Part shown: positions 1 through 10,400 of the stretch, piece after piece
Layout of the letters: each line of letters opens with the position of its first letter
How positions within the stretch are numbered: position 1 is the stretch's first letter
Assembly: GCA_949130485.1 (NCBI GenBank)
Contig: OX422196.1
Coordinates: 7,426,054-7,490,053, forward strand
DNA: 64,000 nt
From: Agelas oroides
Lineage: Eukaryota > Porifera > Demospongiae > Agelasida > Agelasidae
Reading direction: 5' to 3'
Notes under the pieces: model-generated
What the model saw: only the letters and a program-made list of their open reading frames with translations
The model's database searches: none
What the model was told of the DNA's origin: nothing
Position numbers and translations under genes: made by a program

Positions 1-657
1 GAACTGGTCTTGGTATTGAAAGTAGGTTGATTTGAGGCAGAGTTCGGTCAGTGCACATATGTCCTCTACTGGGATCGAAGTCCTCTCCATCAGCGTCTCA
101 TCCTCATTCAGTCGTTGTTCAATCACTTTCAGGGCTTCATCAATGGGCACACACGTGAAAAGACTCACCACATCGAAACTGACCATTAGGTCACCATCAT
201 CTATTTTTATTGTGTGTGCATCACTGGCAAAGTGAGTTGAGTTCTTCACGAAGCTGTCACCCTTGCCTGCTAATGGTGAGAGGGTACGTGCAAGTTCCTT
301 GGCAAGTCTGTATGTAGGCGAGCCTATTGTGGAGACAATTGGTCGTAGGGGGTTGTTATCCTTATGTATCTTCGGAACTCCATAGATTTGTGGTGGGTTG
401 GAATAGTTTGGTGTGAGTTGGTCCTTGAGCTGATCGGGGATCAATCCATTTCTATGTAGCTGCTTCACCTTCTCTGCTACTGTCTTCTCAATGCGTGTGG
501 TTGGGTCCCTTTTTAGTTTCCGGTATGTGTTCCCATCAAATAGGATCTCCTTCATCTTCTCTTCGTAAAGGGAACTGTCCATAACCACTGTTGCATTTCC
601 CTTGTCAGCAGGTAGAATGACAAGTATATTGTCTTTGCTACGATGAACTTTGCTCAC
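1..657 (-). mobile_element. Penelope-like element reverse transcriptase, broken fragment
   Basis: Read on the minus strand, this is one open frame that runs off the left edge and is cut by an in-frame TAA at 658-660. The frame contains LPADKGNATVV, then YGVPKIHKDNNPLRPIVS, then MVSFDVVSLFTCVPIDEAL. This order is typical of the N-terminal half of Penelope-like reverse transcriptases, which prime their own insertion with a GIY-YIG endonuclease. The YxDD motif and the endonuclease would lie left of the window. There is no start codon and the frame opens straight after a stop, so this is a 5'-truncated or decayed copy. A different RT family is possible but less likely given the SFDVVSLFT block. 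Confidence 0.8.
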
Positions 658-949
658 TTATGTCAACCATTGCATAATTGAAGCGTAGCAATGAGCCTGA
701 CCACTATAATTTTATACATAGTTGTGTGTAAATAATATTGAAGTTACTGTAAACACTTGCACATGTACAGATGTGTGTTTACAGTAAGGGCCAATCAGGT
801 GATAGTTATAGCACAGGTGGCCAGAGATTTATGGCTGTAGTAAACAAACATTGTCCTTGGGCTACGCCCTTGGATTCAGTCTGCCTACTGCCATAAACCC
901 CTGGCACTGTGCTATAACTATAACTTAATACATGACTAGAATCAAGTAA
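658..949. other. Non-coding stretch, nothing recognised
   Basis: AT-rich sequence between the reverse transcriptase relic and the inverted repeat that starts near 950. I see no open frame with domain-like content on either strand and no clear repeat. Confidence 0.5.
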
Positions 950-2094
950 AATTGCACACATGAAGGAATTTGAGGAACATGTGCCCCTTGTTTAGCTGCT
1001 TGGCAGAGAGGAAGTACTTCACCAGAGTAAATACAGGGGTCAGGTTGGTTGAGGAAATCCCTACACAGTTACAGAGTAGCAAACCACTAATGCGTGGATA
1101 ATTAGATTACTTGTGAGGTAGCATGTGGTAGTTCATACACCTAACCAACTTAATTCCTTGTTGTCATGACTACATAATTATATAGGTTGAATGTTTGCAC
1201 CCACACACCCACAACAAGAGTCTTTTTCCAAGAAAGACCATAGAAATTGAATGTTGTGTATACCCAACACATGCAGGCACTTCCTGAGAGAATCCTCAGT
1301 ACACACCAGCTATAGACCAAACAGATACGATACCTAAATGAGGTCACATTCTATTACAGAGGAAGCAGTTTGAGGAATACATAACCTAGTCAACTATTGA
1401 AGTATGCACTGAATTATAGTGGCAGGATTTGATGCATTTCTACTAAATCTATCTCTCACTCCCTTGACCAACCTGCAATCCTCTGTGCACATGTGCAGCT
1501 AGGGCTGGCAATGCAAGATTAGTAGAATATCCAGTTGAAACTATACTGCAATGCCACCCCAAGTCCATGGGCTGCATGATGCACAGTGTCCAGAGGCCCT
1601 ACCTTACCTAACCACTTTGTCCAACCTCTATACGTAAATTTGCTTTGGTCTAAACTGCACCACAAGATGCTCACAAAACCCAGAGTTTAGATTTACCCAA
1701 GAGCGCATAAGAACGGGCGGCTAGAGTAAGAGCGTGTAACTACGTAAAATTCCAAACCGGGCGGAATTTACCGCCAGTACTAAAAATAGTAACACGCACT
1801 GCGCACGCTGCGTTGACATAAGCCCTTATGCATTGTTGCTAAGCGTACACGTGACCGGATGTTCTATTTTTAGTACGGTTCAATAATTTTGCCCAGACTA
1901 CGGGCTTCTATTGGAGTTACACGCTCTTACTCTAGCCGCCCGTTCTTATGTGCTCTTGTTTACCTTATAGCCATGCAGGACGCTCTTATATACAGTTTAG
2001 TACTACTTTGTGCTTTATCATTAGTCTAGGCTTTATCAAAACAACGTTCAGTACTATATAAACTTAGCTAAAAAGCTTTGTCACAACTGAACCT
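950..2094. repeat. Left arm of a ~1.1-kb dispersed inverted repeat flanking gene A
   Basis: The reverse complement of this stretch is found at 12307-13432. Matches run almost end to end, for example 1190-1330 with 13110-13250, 1500-1680 with 12430-12610, and 1970-2094 with 12307-12420. The arms differ by a 261-bp MITE present only here (1698-1958) and by about 300 bp present only in the right arm (about 12613-12906). The arms bracket gene A. No coding potential is seen. Identity of the repeat family is unknown. Confidence 0.85.
1698..1958. mobile_element. Palindromic MITE, 261 bp, 6-bp target duplication
   Basis: Terminal inverted repeats of about 44 bp begin CAAGAGCGCATAAGAACG and end in the near-perfect reverse complement. 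The insertion is flanked by TTTACC at 1692-1697 and 1959-1964. The right arm of the large repeat (near 12420-12440) has the same flanks with a single TTTACC and no element, so it is a paralogous empty site. A second copy lies at 61358-61607 with its own 6-bp duplication. It has no coding capacity, so it is non-autonomous. A 6-bp duplication fits IS3EU- or Dada-type DNA transposons, but the superfamily is not proved. Confidence 0.9.
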
Positions 2095-2170
2095 CGACAT
2101 AAAGTGGTTTTTCTATTCGTATATAGTTGATGAGAGGAATTTGCTGCGGGTATTTTTGCCCCCATGCTAA

Positions 2171-2519
2171 GGCCACTATTTGTTGAATGTCAGTTCCTCA
2201 TCAGCTGGGACTTTCCCTGAAGTTCATGCGGGCAGGCGGCTATTACCATTGCGCCATTATTCGTCGAGCGGGCAAAGTTTGGTTCCCTACGAAGAAAACA
2301 CGAAATGTAACATCTATGGGGGAAGCACTCCGATGTTTTAGGGAAGGAGACAACTTCTAGTGGTTTTTGCGATTACGAATCAACATGTAAATCAGCAGTA
2401 CCGACTGTATTCAGAGCGCGAAATCTACAACGTAATAATCGCGATAATGGCTACAGAAGTGGGCCTCTAAAAATTATGCGGGTGGGCAATGAGAAACTGT
2501 TACTCAACAAATAGTGGCC
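2171..2519. mobile_element. PIF/Harbinger-type MITE, 349 bp, TAA duplication
   Basis: The element starts GGCCACTATTTGTTG and ends CAACAAATAGTGGCC, a perfect 15-bp terminal inverted repeat. TAA flanks it on both sides (2168-2170 and 2520-2522). A diverged copy is at 39621-39959 with TTA duplications. Three-base TWA duplications and GGCC ends are the hallmark of PIF/Harbinger elements. No transposase is present. Confidence 0.88.
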
Positions 2520-2640
2520 TAATTAATTAATGATGATTGCTTGGACGGAGATTTATATGCTGGCATGTCAGATATATCATGCAGTGTATGCGTGCCAGTG
2601 TTTACTCGTGTGCACGATCATAATCTGCAGATGCGCTTAC

Positions 2641-2710
2641 CTGAGGAAAAACGCAGGTCGAAAAGCACCGTAAGTGTGAGTGCGCCCCACACTAAGACAG
2701 CAGTACGCAT
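2641..2710 (-). CDS. Signal-peptide-like first exon, paralogue of the one at 13.88 kb
   Basis: The frame starts with ATG at 2708-2710 and reads MRTAVLVWGALTLTVLF before a strong donor (CAG/GTAAGC) that leaves phase 1. A basic residue followed by a long hydrophobic run is what a secretory signal peptide looks like. The exon sits in a 190-bp segment (about 2651-2840) that recurs in direct orientation at 13834-14008. It points left, away from gene A, so it could be the first exon of a further paralogue left of the window or a relic left by segmental duplication. No partner exon is visible between it and position 1. Confidence 0.45.
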
Positions 2711-3659
2711 GGTTCCAAGAACAGTGTGCTCCAACAATTTCTTGTAACACCGCAATAATTGAATATCTAGGAACTCAACCACGACCAAAGTGTAAGCTTA
2801 TGCAGCAATAAGCGTATCCTATATGGCTCCGGCAGCAAAACTTCCGTTCTTGAAAGGTTGCTGACTGTTTTGTGTTCGGACCGCGGGGAAGGTTTCGGAA
2901 CAGCTAGGCGCTGATGCACTTGCACAGCGGACGTAGATAGTATAGAGTAGAAAGATGGTTGCTATGTTCCCAGGTCTCCCCATAGATTATATATGGACTG
3001 AGAATTTAGATCACTGCATGGATTTATGCATTGAGCCATTGTCATTGTATCGTGTCGTCATGCAAATACCGTACAATTATTCAGATTTCAGTCTGTTGTA
3101 CATGCAGGGTACAATTGCAACATAATAAAGTAGTTATGCCTTGCCAAGTATATATCTCTGATGCATGCAAAACAAGTCACTTCACTCATGCGTTGTGTTT
3201 GCTTTTGTGAAAATATGATTGAATTGCATGTAAGTGATATTCCACTTTGATTAGTATACAGCATTGTAGTTTTCTGAGCGGTGACTTTTATAAGGGTTGC
3301 ATGATATTAAGGCTGGAGACCCCAGGGATGTATATGCTTGGTTACAGCTGAATCTGAATCTGAAATAATTTCTTTCAATAGGAAGGGGTTGTACAAAAGG
3401 TAGGTGTACTCCCCCTATACATATATGAAGCCATGGCATTCAACTTAGTTGTCACACCCTAACTTATTTATATTGGCATGGATTCTTAGCCACCGGAAAA
3501 TGAAACAAATTTGTTATTTGGCTAAACCTTGCATGTATTCTGAGGTAAAACATACTGTAATGTACACTGGCAATTTTTTGCATGCAATGCTTCATATTAA
3601 TTAATGCAGAACTAATCATTGATCATTGCCATGTGACATCTATCAGTTTTGTCTACACA
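2711..3659. other. Non-coding stretch
   Basis: Up to about 2840 this is the upstream part of the segment duplicated at 13.8-14.0 kb. From there to 3659 I see only AT-rich sequence without convincing exons. Open frames here, such as 3251-3439 on the minus strand, have no domain-like content. Confidence 0.5.
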
Positions 3660-3668
3660 GCCACCTTG

Positions 3669-3741
3669 TAGCCTCGTTCCCAGGCTCTCCCCGCACACGA
3701 ACAAGTGACAGAAAGCTGGGTGGGACCTGGGAACGAGACTA
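3669..3741. mobile_element. Short foldback element, 73 bp, 9-bp target duplication
   Basis: The ends are TAGCCTCGTTCCCAGG and CCTGGGAACGAGACTA, nearly perfect inverted repeats. Flanks are GCCACCTTG (3660-3668) and GTCACCTTG (3742-3750), a 9-bp duplication with one mismatch. It belongs to the same family as elements at 11451-11496, 31100-31710 and 32950-33272. Confidence 0.8.
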
Positions 3742-3879
3742 GTCACCTTGATCTTCAGAAACTTATTGCTAATTGGCAAACATCACAAATTGGCCTCCAG
3801 CATTATTTAGTGGAAACACAAGTCACAACTTGATCCTCAAAGACCTATTTCAACTTGCTTATGTATAAGTTAAATGTAC

Positions 3880-4330
3880 CTCCTACATTATTATTGATAC
3901 TTGAAGGCAAAGGCCATAATGTACAACACCTTACAGTTCATGTAATACTTTAGCACTCCCTAAATTCTAGCACCCTGATCATGATCTGCCTCTAAATTGC
4001 ATACGTCATAGCTTTTAGCTAGCTATACCTACTTTGTCCCAGGACACATCTCAGGCTCCACAGATACACCAACAAAACCACTACAGCAAGTCTGAAGTAG
4101 CAGCACAGAGGATTGTTTCTTGACATTGCTTTGATGCCAAATATGAAGGGTTCAGAAGCAACCTGGGCTATCTAATTGTTGAGTTTGCTTGCATGCTTTA
4201 CTTCGCGGGATATCAATCAATAGAGTTCCTCAGTACTTAAAATACATATGTGGGATCAAAGGGATACACATATTAAGCTACCTGTGGCATTTCTAGGTAC
4301 ACCTGCCACAGGATATGTCCAACAGACATT
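3880..4330. repeat. Segment duplicated at 15.7-17.1 kb; contains the empty site of the TTAA element
   Basis: This stretch matches 15690-16065 and then, without a gap, 17034-17080. The intervening 968 bp on the right is a transposon inserted at TTAA. The corresponding single TTAA is here at 4273-4276. Part of it (3880-4110) also recurs at 17880-18110. All copies share the block CAGGACACATCTC followed by CCACAGATACACCA. No coding role is visible. Confidence 0.8.
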
Positions 4331-4342
4331 TCACACCTCAAG

Positions 4343-4660
4343 ATGTCAGCCGTGATGGAATCTCTCCAGTCTGGAACTGAAAGATCCCATCCTTTCTGCA
4401 ACTCCTTGTTCAAAAGACTTATAAACCATCTTCAACACTGCCCTCAGAGAAAGGGAAGGGACCACTCATGCTATCTCTGTCAGACCACTGACAAGAGAGC
4501 TAGCTACCCCAAGAAGAAGCCTTGGCCCCACTGTGGCAAGCAATTCTCTAGGCTGGATACCCCCTCAAAAACAGTGCCCAGTGTAAATTGTGAAAAGATG
4601 GAACCATCCTGTGCTGCACTAACACTTGCAATGCACACAGCAAGTACTGCAGTAGAATGA
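4343..4660 (+). pseudogene. Decayed zinc-finger-like open frame
   Basis: This 105-codon frame carries two similar segments, HPFCNSLFKRLINHLQHC and PHCGKQFSRLDTPSKTV followed by a cysteine. They resemble the CPxCxKxFxRLxxHLxxC finger found in some animal and transposon proteins. The second copy has Trp where the first Cys should be and Pro-Ser for the expected His-Leu, so the fold is probably broken. No splice partners were found. It is most likely a transposon or gene relic. Chance similarity cannot be excluded. Confidence 0.3.
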
Positions 4661-4919
4661 CTGATGAGCTTCATTGTGCAGCTCAGCACAATCTAGGGAG
4701 CTGATCAGGAGCCTGGAAGTGAGGCTTGCATGCACTGATGGATACTGTACTATCACTATAGAACAGTTGAACAACTTGGCAGTAGTGCATGTGCGTGACA
4801 AGATGCGTCCAAACAAGTCTTTTGAACACCTTGAATTCAAAGCGAGTGTGTAAGCTTCTGCTATTTAATGTGTGTAAGCTTCTGCTATTTATAATCTCTC
4901 ATCAGAAGACTTATATATA

Positions 4920-5110
4920 TATAGATATTGCCTTGCAGTAGTTGCATTGGTATGGTACTGGTAGAGATGCCAGGAATGTTGCCAAATAGGTCTTTGACTT
5001 AGTCCTCATGGAAATTTAAGAGAACCTATTTGGTAGCATTTGTAAGATGTGTTCACATTGGTGCATGCAACTGAGATGACCTCAAGTTATGGTTGAAGTT
5101 GTCCAAAATA
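4920..5110 (+). repeat. Dispersed repeat family R1, copy 1 (partial)
   Basis: The core is ATGCCAGGAATGTTGCCAAA, followed about 60 bp later by AACCTATTTGGTAGCATT, which makes a short internal hairpin (GCCAAATAGGT against ACCTATTTGGT). Related copies in the same orientation are at about 20640-20960, 35830-36210 and 61780-62270. It has no protein-coding content and is probably a MITE or SINE-like element. Confidence 0.65.
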
Positions 5111-5728
5111 GTCATATTTACACGAGCAACAACTCAGAAGACATTTGCCTAGTTTTGCTAGTACATGCCGGAATTTGGCGAGGGTTGTGGGGCATGGCTA
5201 TGGCCCAATTTAAACTACATCATGTGCAATGAGAAAAAAACTAATGAGTACTGATATCACTTGGAAGGCCGCAAATGATGGCAAGTTTACTTTATAAAGT
5301 TCATACCATCTGATGCTAATTACATATATAGAGGGTTTTGCTGATTAGAGAAAGTTTTCATGAAAATTTTTGTCCACAAAAATCCTGTAGGCATACATGC
5401 CTTGCATGCCACATAGCCACATCATATTCTAGTCTATGGTTTCAAGTCACATGCTAATTGTGATGTGGTCATAAGAAGAACGTGCATGTCAGGCCTGCAT
5501 GGTATTGGCTGCATGCCTGTTTAGTGAATGACTTGCATCATAACATCTAGGACTGCCTCATTCAGAAAGTTGACATGGTCCGTTGTGTTTTTGTGGAGCA
5601 ACATTGATGACAATTGTAATGATGGCTACAAAATTATTTAAAGTAATGCAAAAATGAATTGTAAAATACTGCAATTGCATGAAATTAGCTAGGTAGTTAT
5701 ATGCCTTGTAACAAATCTTGGTCACTAA
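5111..5728. other. 3' flank of gene A, nothing recognised
   Basis: AT-rich sequence immediately downstream of the gene A stop codon. It probably includes the 3' UTR. I could not pick out a convincing polyadenylation signal. Confidence 0.4.
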
Positions 5729-7422
5729 TTAAGTGTTGGTGTCATCATTTCCATCACTGTCGCTATCAAAAAAGTCCACCTCAGCACTTTCAACATGATG
5801 CTTATAGGCCTTCTTTGTTGAGAAGCGCTTCACACGTGCCTTGAGTTCCACCCCGTCTTCCCTCCACTCGTACGGAGAGGCACGCTCCTCAGAATTGTTA
5901 TTCTTTTCCAGCTCCTGCTCTTTCTCCTTCACCTCAGATGATCCAAGGTCAACCTTTTCATTTGTGCCAACATTTGTCTCATGAATTTCCTTAAAGGTCA
6001 ACACTGAGGGCTTCTCCTGTTCTGCTGCACTTGTGAGGGGTATGTCAGTGTATCTCTCCTCCTTGCTGAGGTCATCAGTGTTCGAGTTGTACCCAGTTTT
6101 ACTGGAAATGGCTGAAGTAAGGTTTGAATCAGCAAGGCCAGTGCTTGAAGTTTTGACTTTCGTTCCAGTACCATCGTTACCAGAGCTGCTGTACTTGGCC
6201 TGTGATGGTTTAGAGTGATAGCGACCATGAGAGAGCAGCTGCAACCAAGACTCTCGGGCATCCTTGCTGAAAACACAGAAGAAAAGGAAGATGAAGAAAC
6301 CCTGAAAAGCGTTGAGGATCACGAAGAGAACTTGGAAAGCAACGGAAGCGGCAGCACTTCCGAATCCAGTGACAGTAAGTGCACCAAAGAGCCATGTCAG
6401 ACCAAAGAGGGACATGATACCTGCAATACTGATGACCAGTCTGATGGTTGTTTTCTTAGTCATTTGTTCTTTGGTACGACCAAGTGTTTTCCGAGTGTGC
6501 TTGATGAGTACAGTTATCACCATGACAAAGATGACAACATTAAAGATCAGGATGGCAAAGATGGGGCCCAGGAAGGCACCAAAGAATACTGCAGTATCAG
6601 AGATAAAGCAACTGGAGGGAGGAAGAGAACAATGCCATCAACTATGTAATGTCTGATGCTGAGTATGAATGTCATATGCTTACTGTACTATGCATTCAGT
6701 AACTTACAATCCTCGACCATTGTTTTCTTCTGTGGGCCTCTGTATAACAAGGTCATTCTCACTGACTGCATCTGAGAGGTCTACAGCCAGTGGGATCACC
6801 ACAGGAATGATCGGTACCACTGGGGAAAGAGGAAAAGGGGAATTTTGTGATAAAGCATGCATTAGCACACTTCAATACTGCCACCAATATATAATTCAGA
6901 ATCTGTGGCTAGTAATGTAGATGGCTTACTATTGTACACTTACGCCAGCATATAAGTGAGATAGTAACAAAGAACTTGGCGGTGGTTTGACCAAAGACAA
7001 TAATCAGCTTTTTGAACATGAGGACAGCCTCTGCTCCCATGAACATCACAGCAGCCAGTGTGAAGTAGTGTATTTGAACAGACACGAGCACACAGCCTCC
7101 GTACACACTTGTTCGGTTAATACCACACACAAAGACAATCATCATACAGAATAGTGCTATACAGAGCTGGATGTGAAATATGGTGGCATCCCGTTCACGA
7201 AGTTTCCTGTGTAAGTGGAAATGTTATCAAGAAAAGGTCTATAGCAAGGTACATACAGATAATCAAACAGTTTTGGGTGACTGTATCCAGTTCTGAACTG
7301 ACTCACTTGAAAACCAGTAAGGTGAAAATGGTAACAGCAATCCCAGCAAGGGAAAGGACTGCCCCAACAATGCTGACTACTTCCAGTGCAGTTTGAACTG
7401 CACCAGATGGCCTGCAACTCTC
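5729..7422 (-). other. Gene A seven-transmembrane region and cytoplasmic tail (4 exons)
   Basis: The exon 7422-7307 holds TM1 after the linker SCRPSGAVQTAL. The exon 7206-6944 (263 bp) holds TM2 and TM3, including NRTSVYGGC with the conserved TM3 cysteine. The exon 6819-6708 covers TM4 and part of the second extracellular loop. The exon 6611-5729 carries the loop cysteine (CFIS), TM5 to TM7 and about 170 residues of hydrophilic tail rich in Ser, Glu and Lys. Gene B has the same exon cuts, with the TM2-TM3 exon exactly 263 bp in both. Confidence 0.88.
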
Positions 7423-10400
7423 CTGAAATCTTGAACAGATATCCTGGATATTGAGTCAATAGCAGGTACATATTATACCTATGCATACAGTATAGACAGC
7501 TGTTATTCAAGACCAGAAGTAAAGGTATGATGTGTAGCTATTTGATGTGCCTTTATGAATGGCATTTACTGTTTATGTGTGAGAAACACCCTACAACGCC
7601 GATTTCACCGCCAAGGTGGTGCCTTGAAACAAATGCAGGCCTATTTAAGTGCCAGAGAAGATGGAGAAAGCAGTTTTCTCCACTGTTGAGGTTCTGTTGA
7701 TCTACTAAGTCAGCATATGGACACACACACATAGAAGGAATGCTAACCACAAGGATTGCAAAGTTGGTGAGGTGGGTGCAGTTGCAAGTGACAACACCTC
7801 CATCCACTTCCGCCAGATCAGTCTCACAACCCTCTGTCGTCCACTCTGTGTAGCAATGTGACTGAATTAGCTTTAATGTAACATATCAGAGATGCTTGTC
7901 TCATGCACCATAGGTGACATGACAGCAAAATATTAATAGTTATATGCATACCTTGAGAATCAAAATCCCAGGAGACACATCGAGGTGGTTCTCTTGTGAC
8001 GTTCTACATTAAGTGAAGATGTATGAGTTAATGCTAAACCAGTCATAAATAAATATCACCAGACATACTTTCATGTGTGGCTAGACAGTCAAAGCTCACA
8101 CACAAATTGAAGTCATCCACACTCACCCCCAGATCATTCAACCGCAGTGAGATCATCACAGGGTCTACCAGTCCACTAAAGTTCAGTCCAGGTCCCACAG
8201 TAGCTGCAAGAACTGGACTGCCAACAACAGTTGTAACTGAAGTATTTGTTCTCTCAACTAACTCTGTTGCATTTCTGATTGGGAAGAACACTCCAGTGTC
8301 ATAAACAGCAAAAAATATTCCAGTACTGTTACGGTCTGTGATTGACTGAAAGAGGGAGGGAGGTAGGAAGGCAACTGCAGTTTCATTCTCATTGAGGGTA
8401 TCAATGTTGGTATTTCCTGTCTGACCGCTGGATGAGAAGCTTCTGCCATTTTCAGTCAGCTCCGTCTGTGATAGCTACATTAGTGGAGGGAAATGTGGTG
8501 CAGCTAGGTTAGACCACAAGAAAGTCTTAGCAACTATAGTAAGATGGCCAGATTCCACAATACCAGATGATACTCCACATTACAATTGTTTTTGCTTGAT
8601 TTGATTTGGCCTCAAATCCAGTCTTTCTATCTGAGATTTGTCTTGCAGCTTATATTTCAAAGCTGCAAGACAAAATCTTGGACAAAAGTCTAAGTTTAAG
8701 GCTAACCACCTACTGCCATGGCCCACCATATTTGGTTTATGCGTTATTTGTCATGCAGGAGAGCCAACTGGTAATGTTGACCGCTGTCTACTGGGGCTGT
8801 CATTATGAGTGGGGCCTGGGAACAATGCTAAGTCATACGTGTGAGAACACACACAGTAAATGTAAGTGTGAGAAACATTCATTGGCTGGTGTAAACTTGT
8901 CAGCATCACGCAGTGGGAAAAGTGCATGAATAAATGACAAGAGCTCCTCTTAAGGTGCAACCCAACTTACCAACTCAGCAACAAACAGAATGGTTTCTGT
9001 CATAGATGAAAAGCGTTCCCCATCCTCCAGCTGCTGTGCAAATATAGCCACAATCACTTCAAAGGAACGCACAATACTATGAGGAGCAAGAAAGAATGAC
9101 AGAGCGTAATAACCTGTCTGCTTCAGATTTGGCCACTGAAGTTGAGATTAGCAATTTTTCCTACATGCTCACTTTGAAGAGCTTGTTTGCAGCACATCCT
9201 CATTCCACTGTTGCAGGCCCTCCAGAATGTTGACCAGGTCCTGCACTGTCTGAAGAAGAAAGAGGTAGGAGACCAGGATCAGATTATTATTACAATCTTA
9301 GAAATCTGATCGTTCAAAGCAAAACTTACAGTATTTGGAATGATTGTCATCTCGTTTACAAGTGCTGCAGACCTTGCAAAAGCAGCTGTGACCATGGCTA
9401 GATTGTCTGGGGTCTGTTGCTGTTCATTAATGGCTGCACCTCTCACTGCCCCACTTATATTTGTGAGAACTTCCACATAGTTGCCAAGGGTGATGTTATC
9501 CTGCATGTACGTACGTGTGGATGGACCATGTAACATTGCACTAAAAACCTAGTTAATATCCACATTGACACTCACAACACTGATGGAGGTGAAAGGAATA
9601 CAGAGAGAGGGGTCCACACTCTCCCACACACCAGACGAGCTGCAGGTCCTGTTGATTATGGTGGTGGTGTTGGGGCAACGGAGGGACTGGGTGGTGCCAG
9701 CAGGAGTATCTGGCCAGGAGAGGAACTCTGTGGTCTCTGCATCACATCCACGTGCTGCAGGTATGGTAAGGTGGAAAAATATGCGCACATGTAATAAGGA
9801 GGAGAGGGAAGGAGTATGGGGAACTAATTTACTAAATGTTGCCAATAAATGCATACATGTGGACTCACTAGAATTCACAAGGATTGCAAAGTTGGTGAGA
9901 TGGCTGCAGTTGCAGGTCACAACGTCTCCATTCACTTCTGCTGTCACACAACCTTCTGTTGTCCACTCTGTGTAACATAAAGCAACAGAATTAGCTATGT
10001 GTAAAATGCTTTGGTGAGTAAGACTAACAGTATAGCTATGCCATACCTGCAACACCAAAATCCCAAGAGACGCATTGAGGTTCTCCGCTTCTAACATTCT
10101 GCATAAGATAAAGGATTAAATACAAACTGAGATTTACAACCACCCCTCACACATTCCTGTCACCCACCTCCATTTCATTCAGCCGCAGCAAGATCCTCAC
10201 GGGGTCTACCAGTCCACTAAAGTTCAGTCCAGATCCTATGGTAGCTGCAAGAACTGGACTACCCACGACAGTTGTAACTGAGGTGCCTGTTCCCTGTGCT
10301 GTATTTGTGGTTGGGAAGAGTGTTCCCATGTTGTAAACAGCATAAAAGCTCCCAATGTTTTCACGGTCTGTGATATTCCTGAAAAGGGAGGCTGGTAGAA

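Noticed and set aside
6033..6656. Several plus-strand open frames inside the last gene A exon
   Set aside because: They are shadows of the minus-strand 7TM exon, which has a clear family signature.
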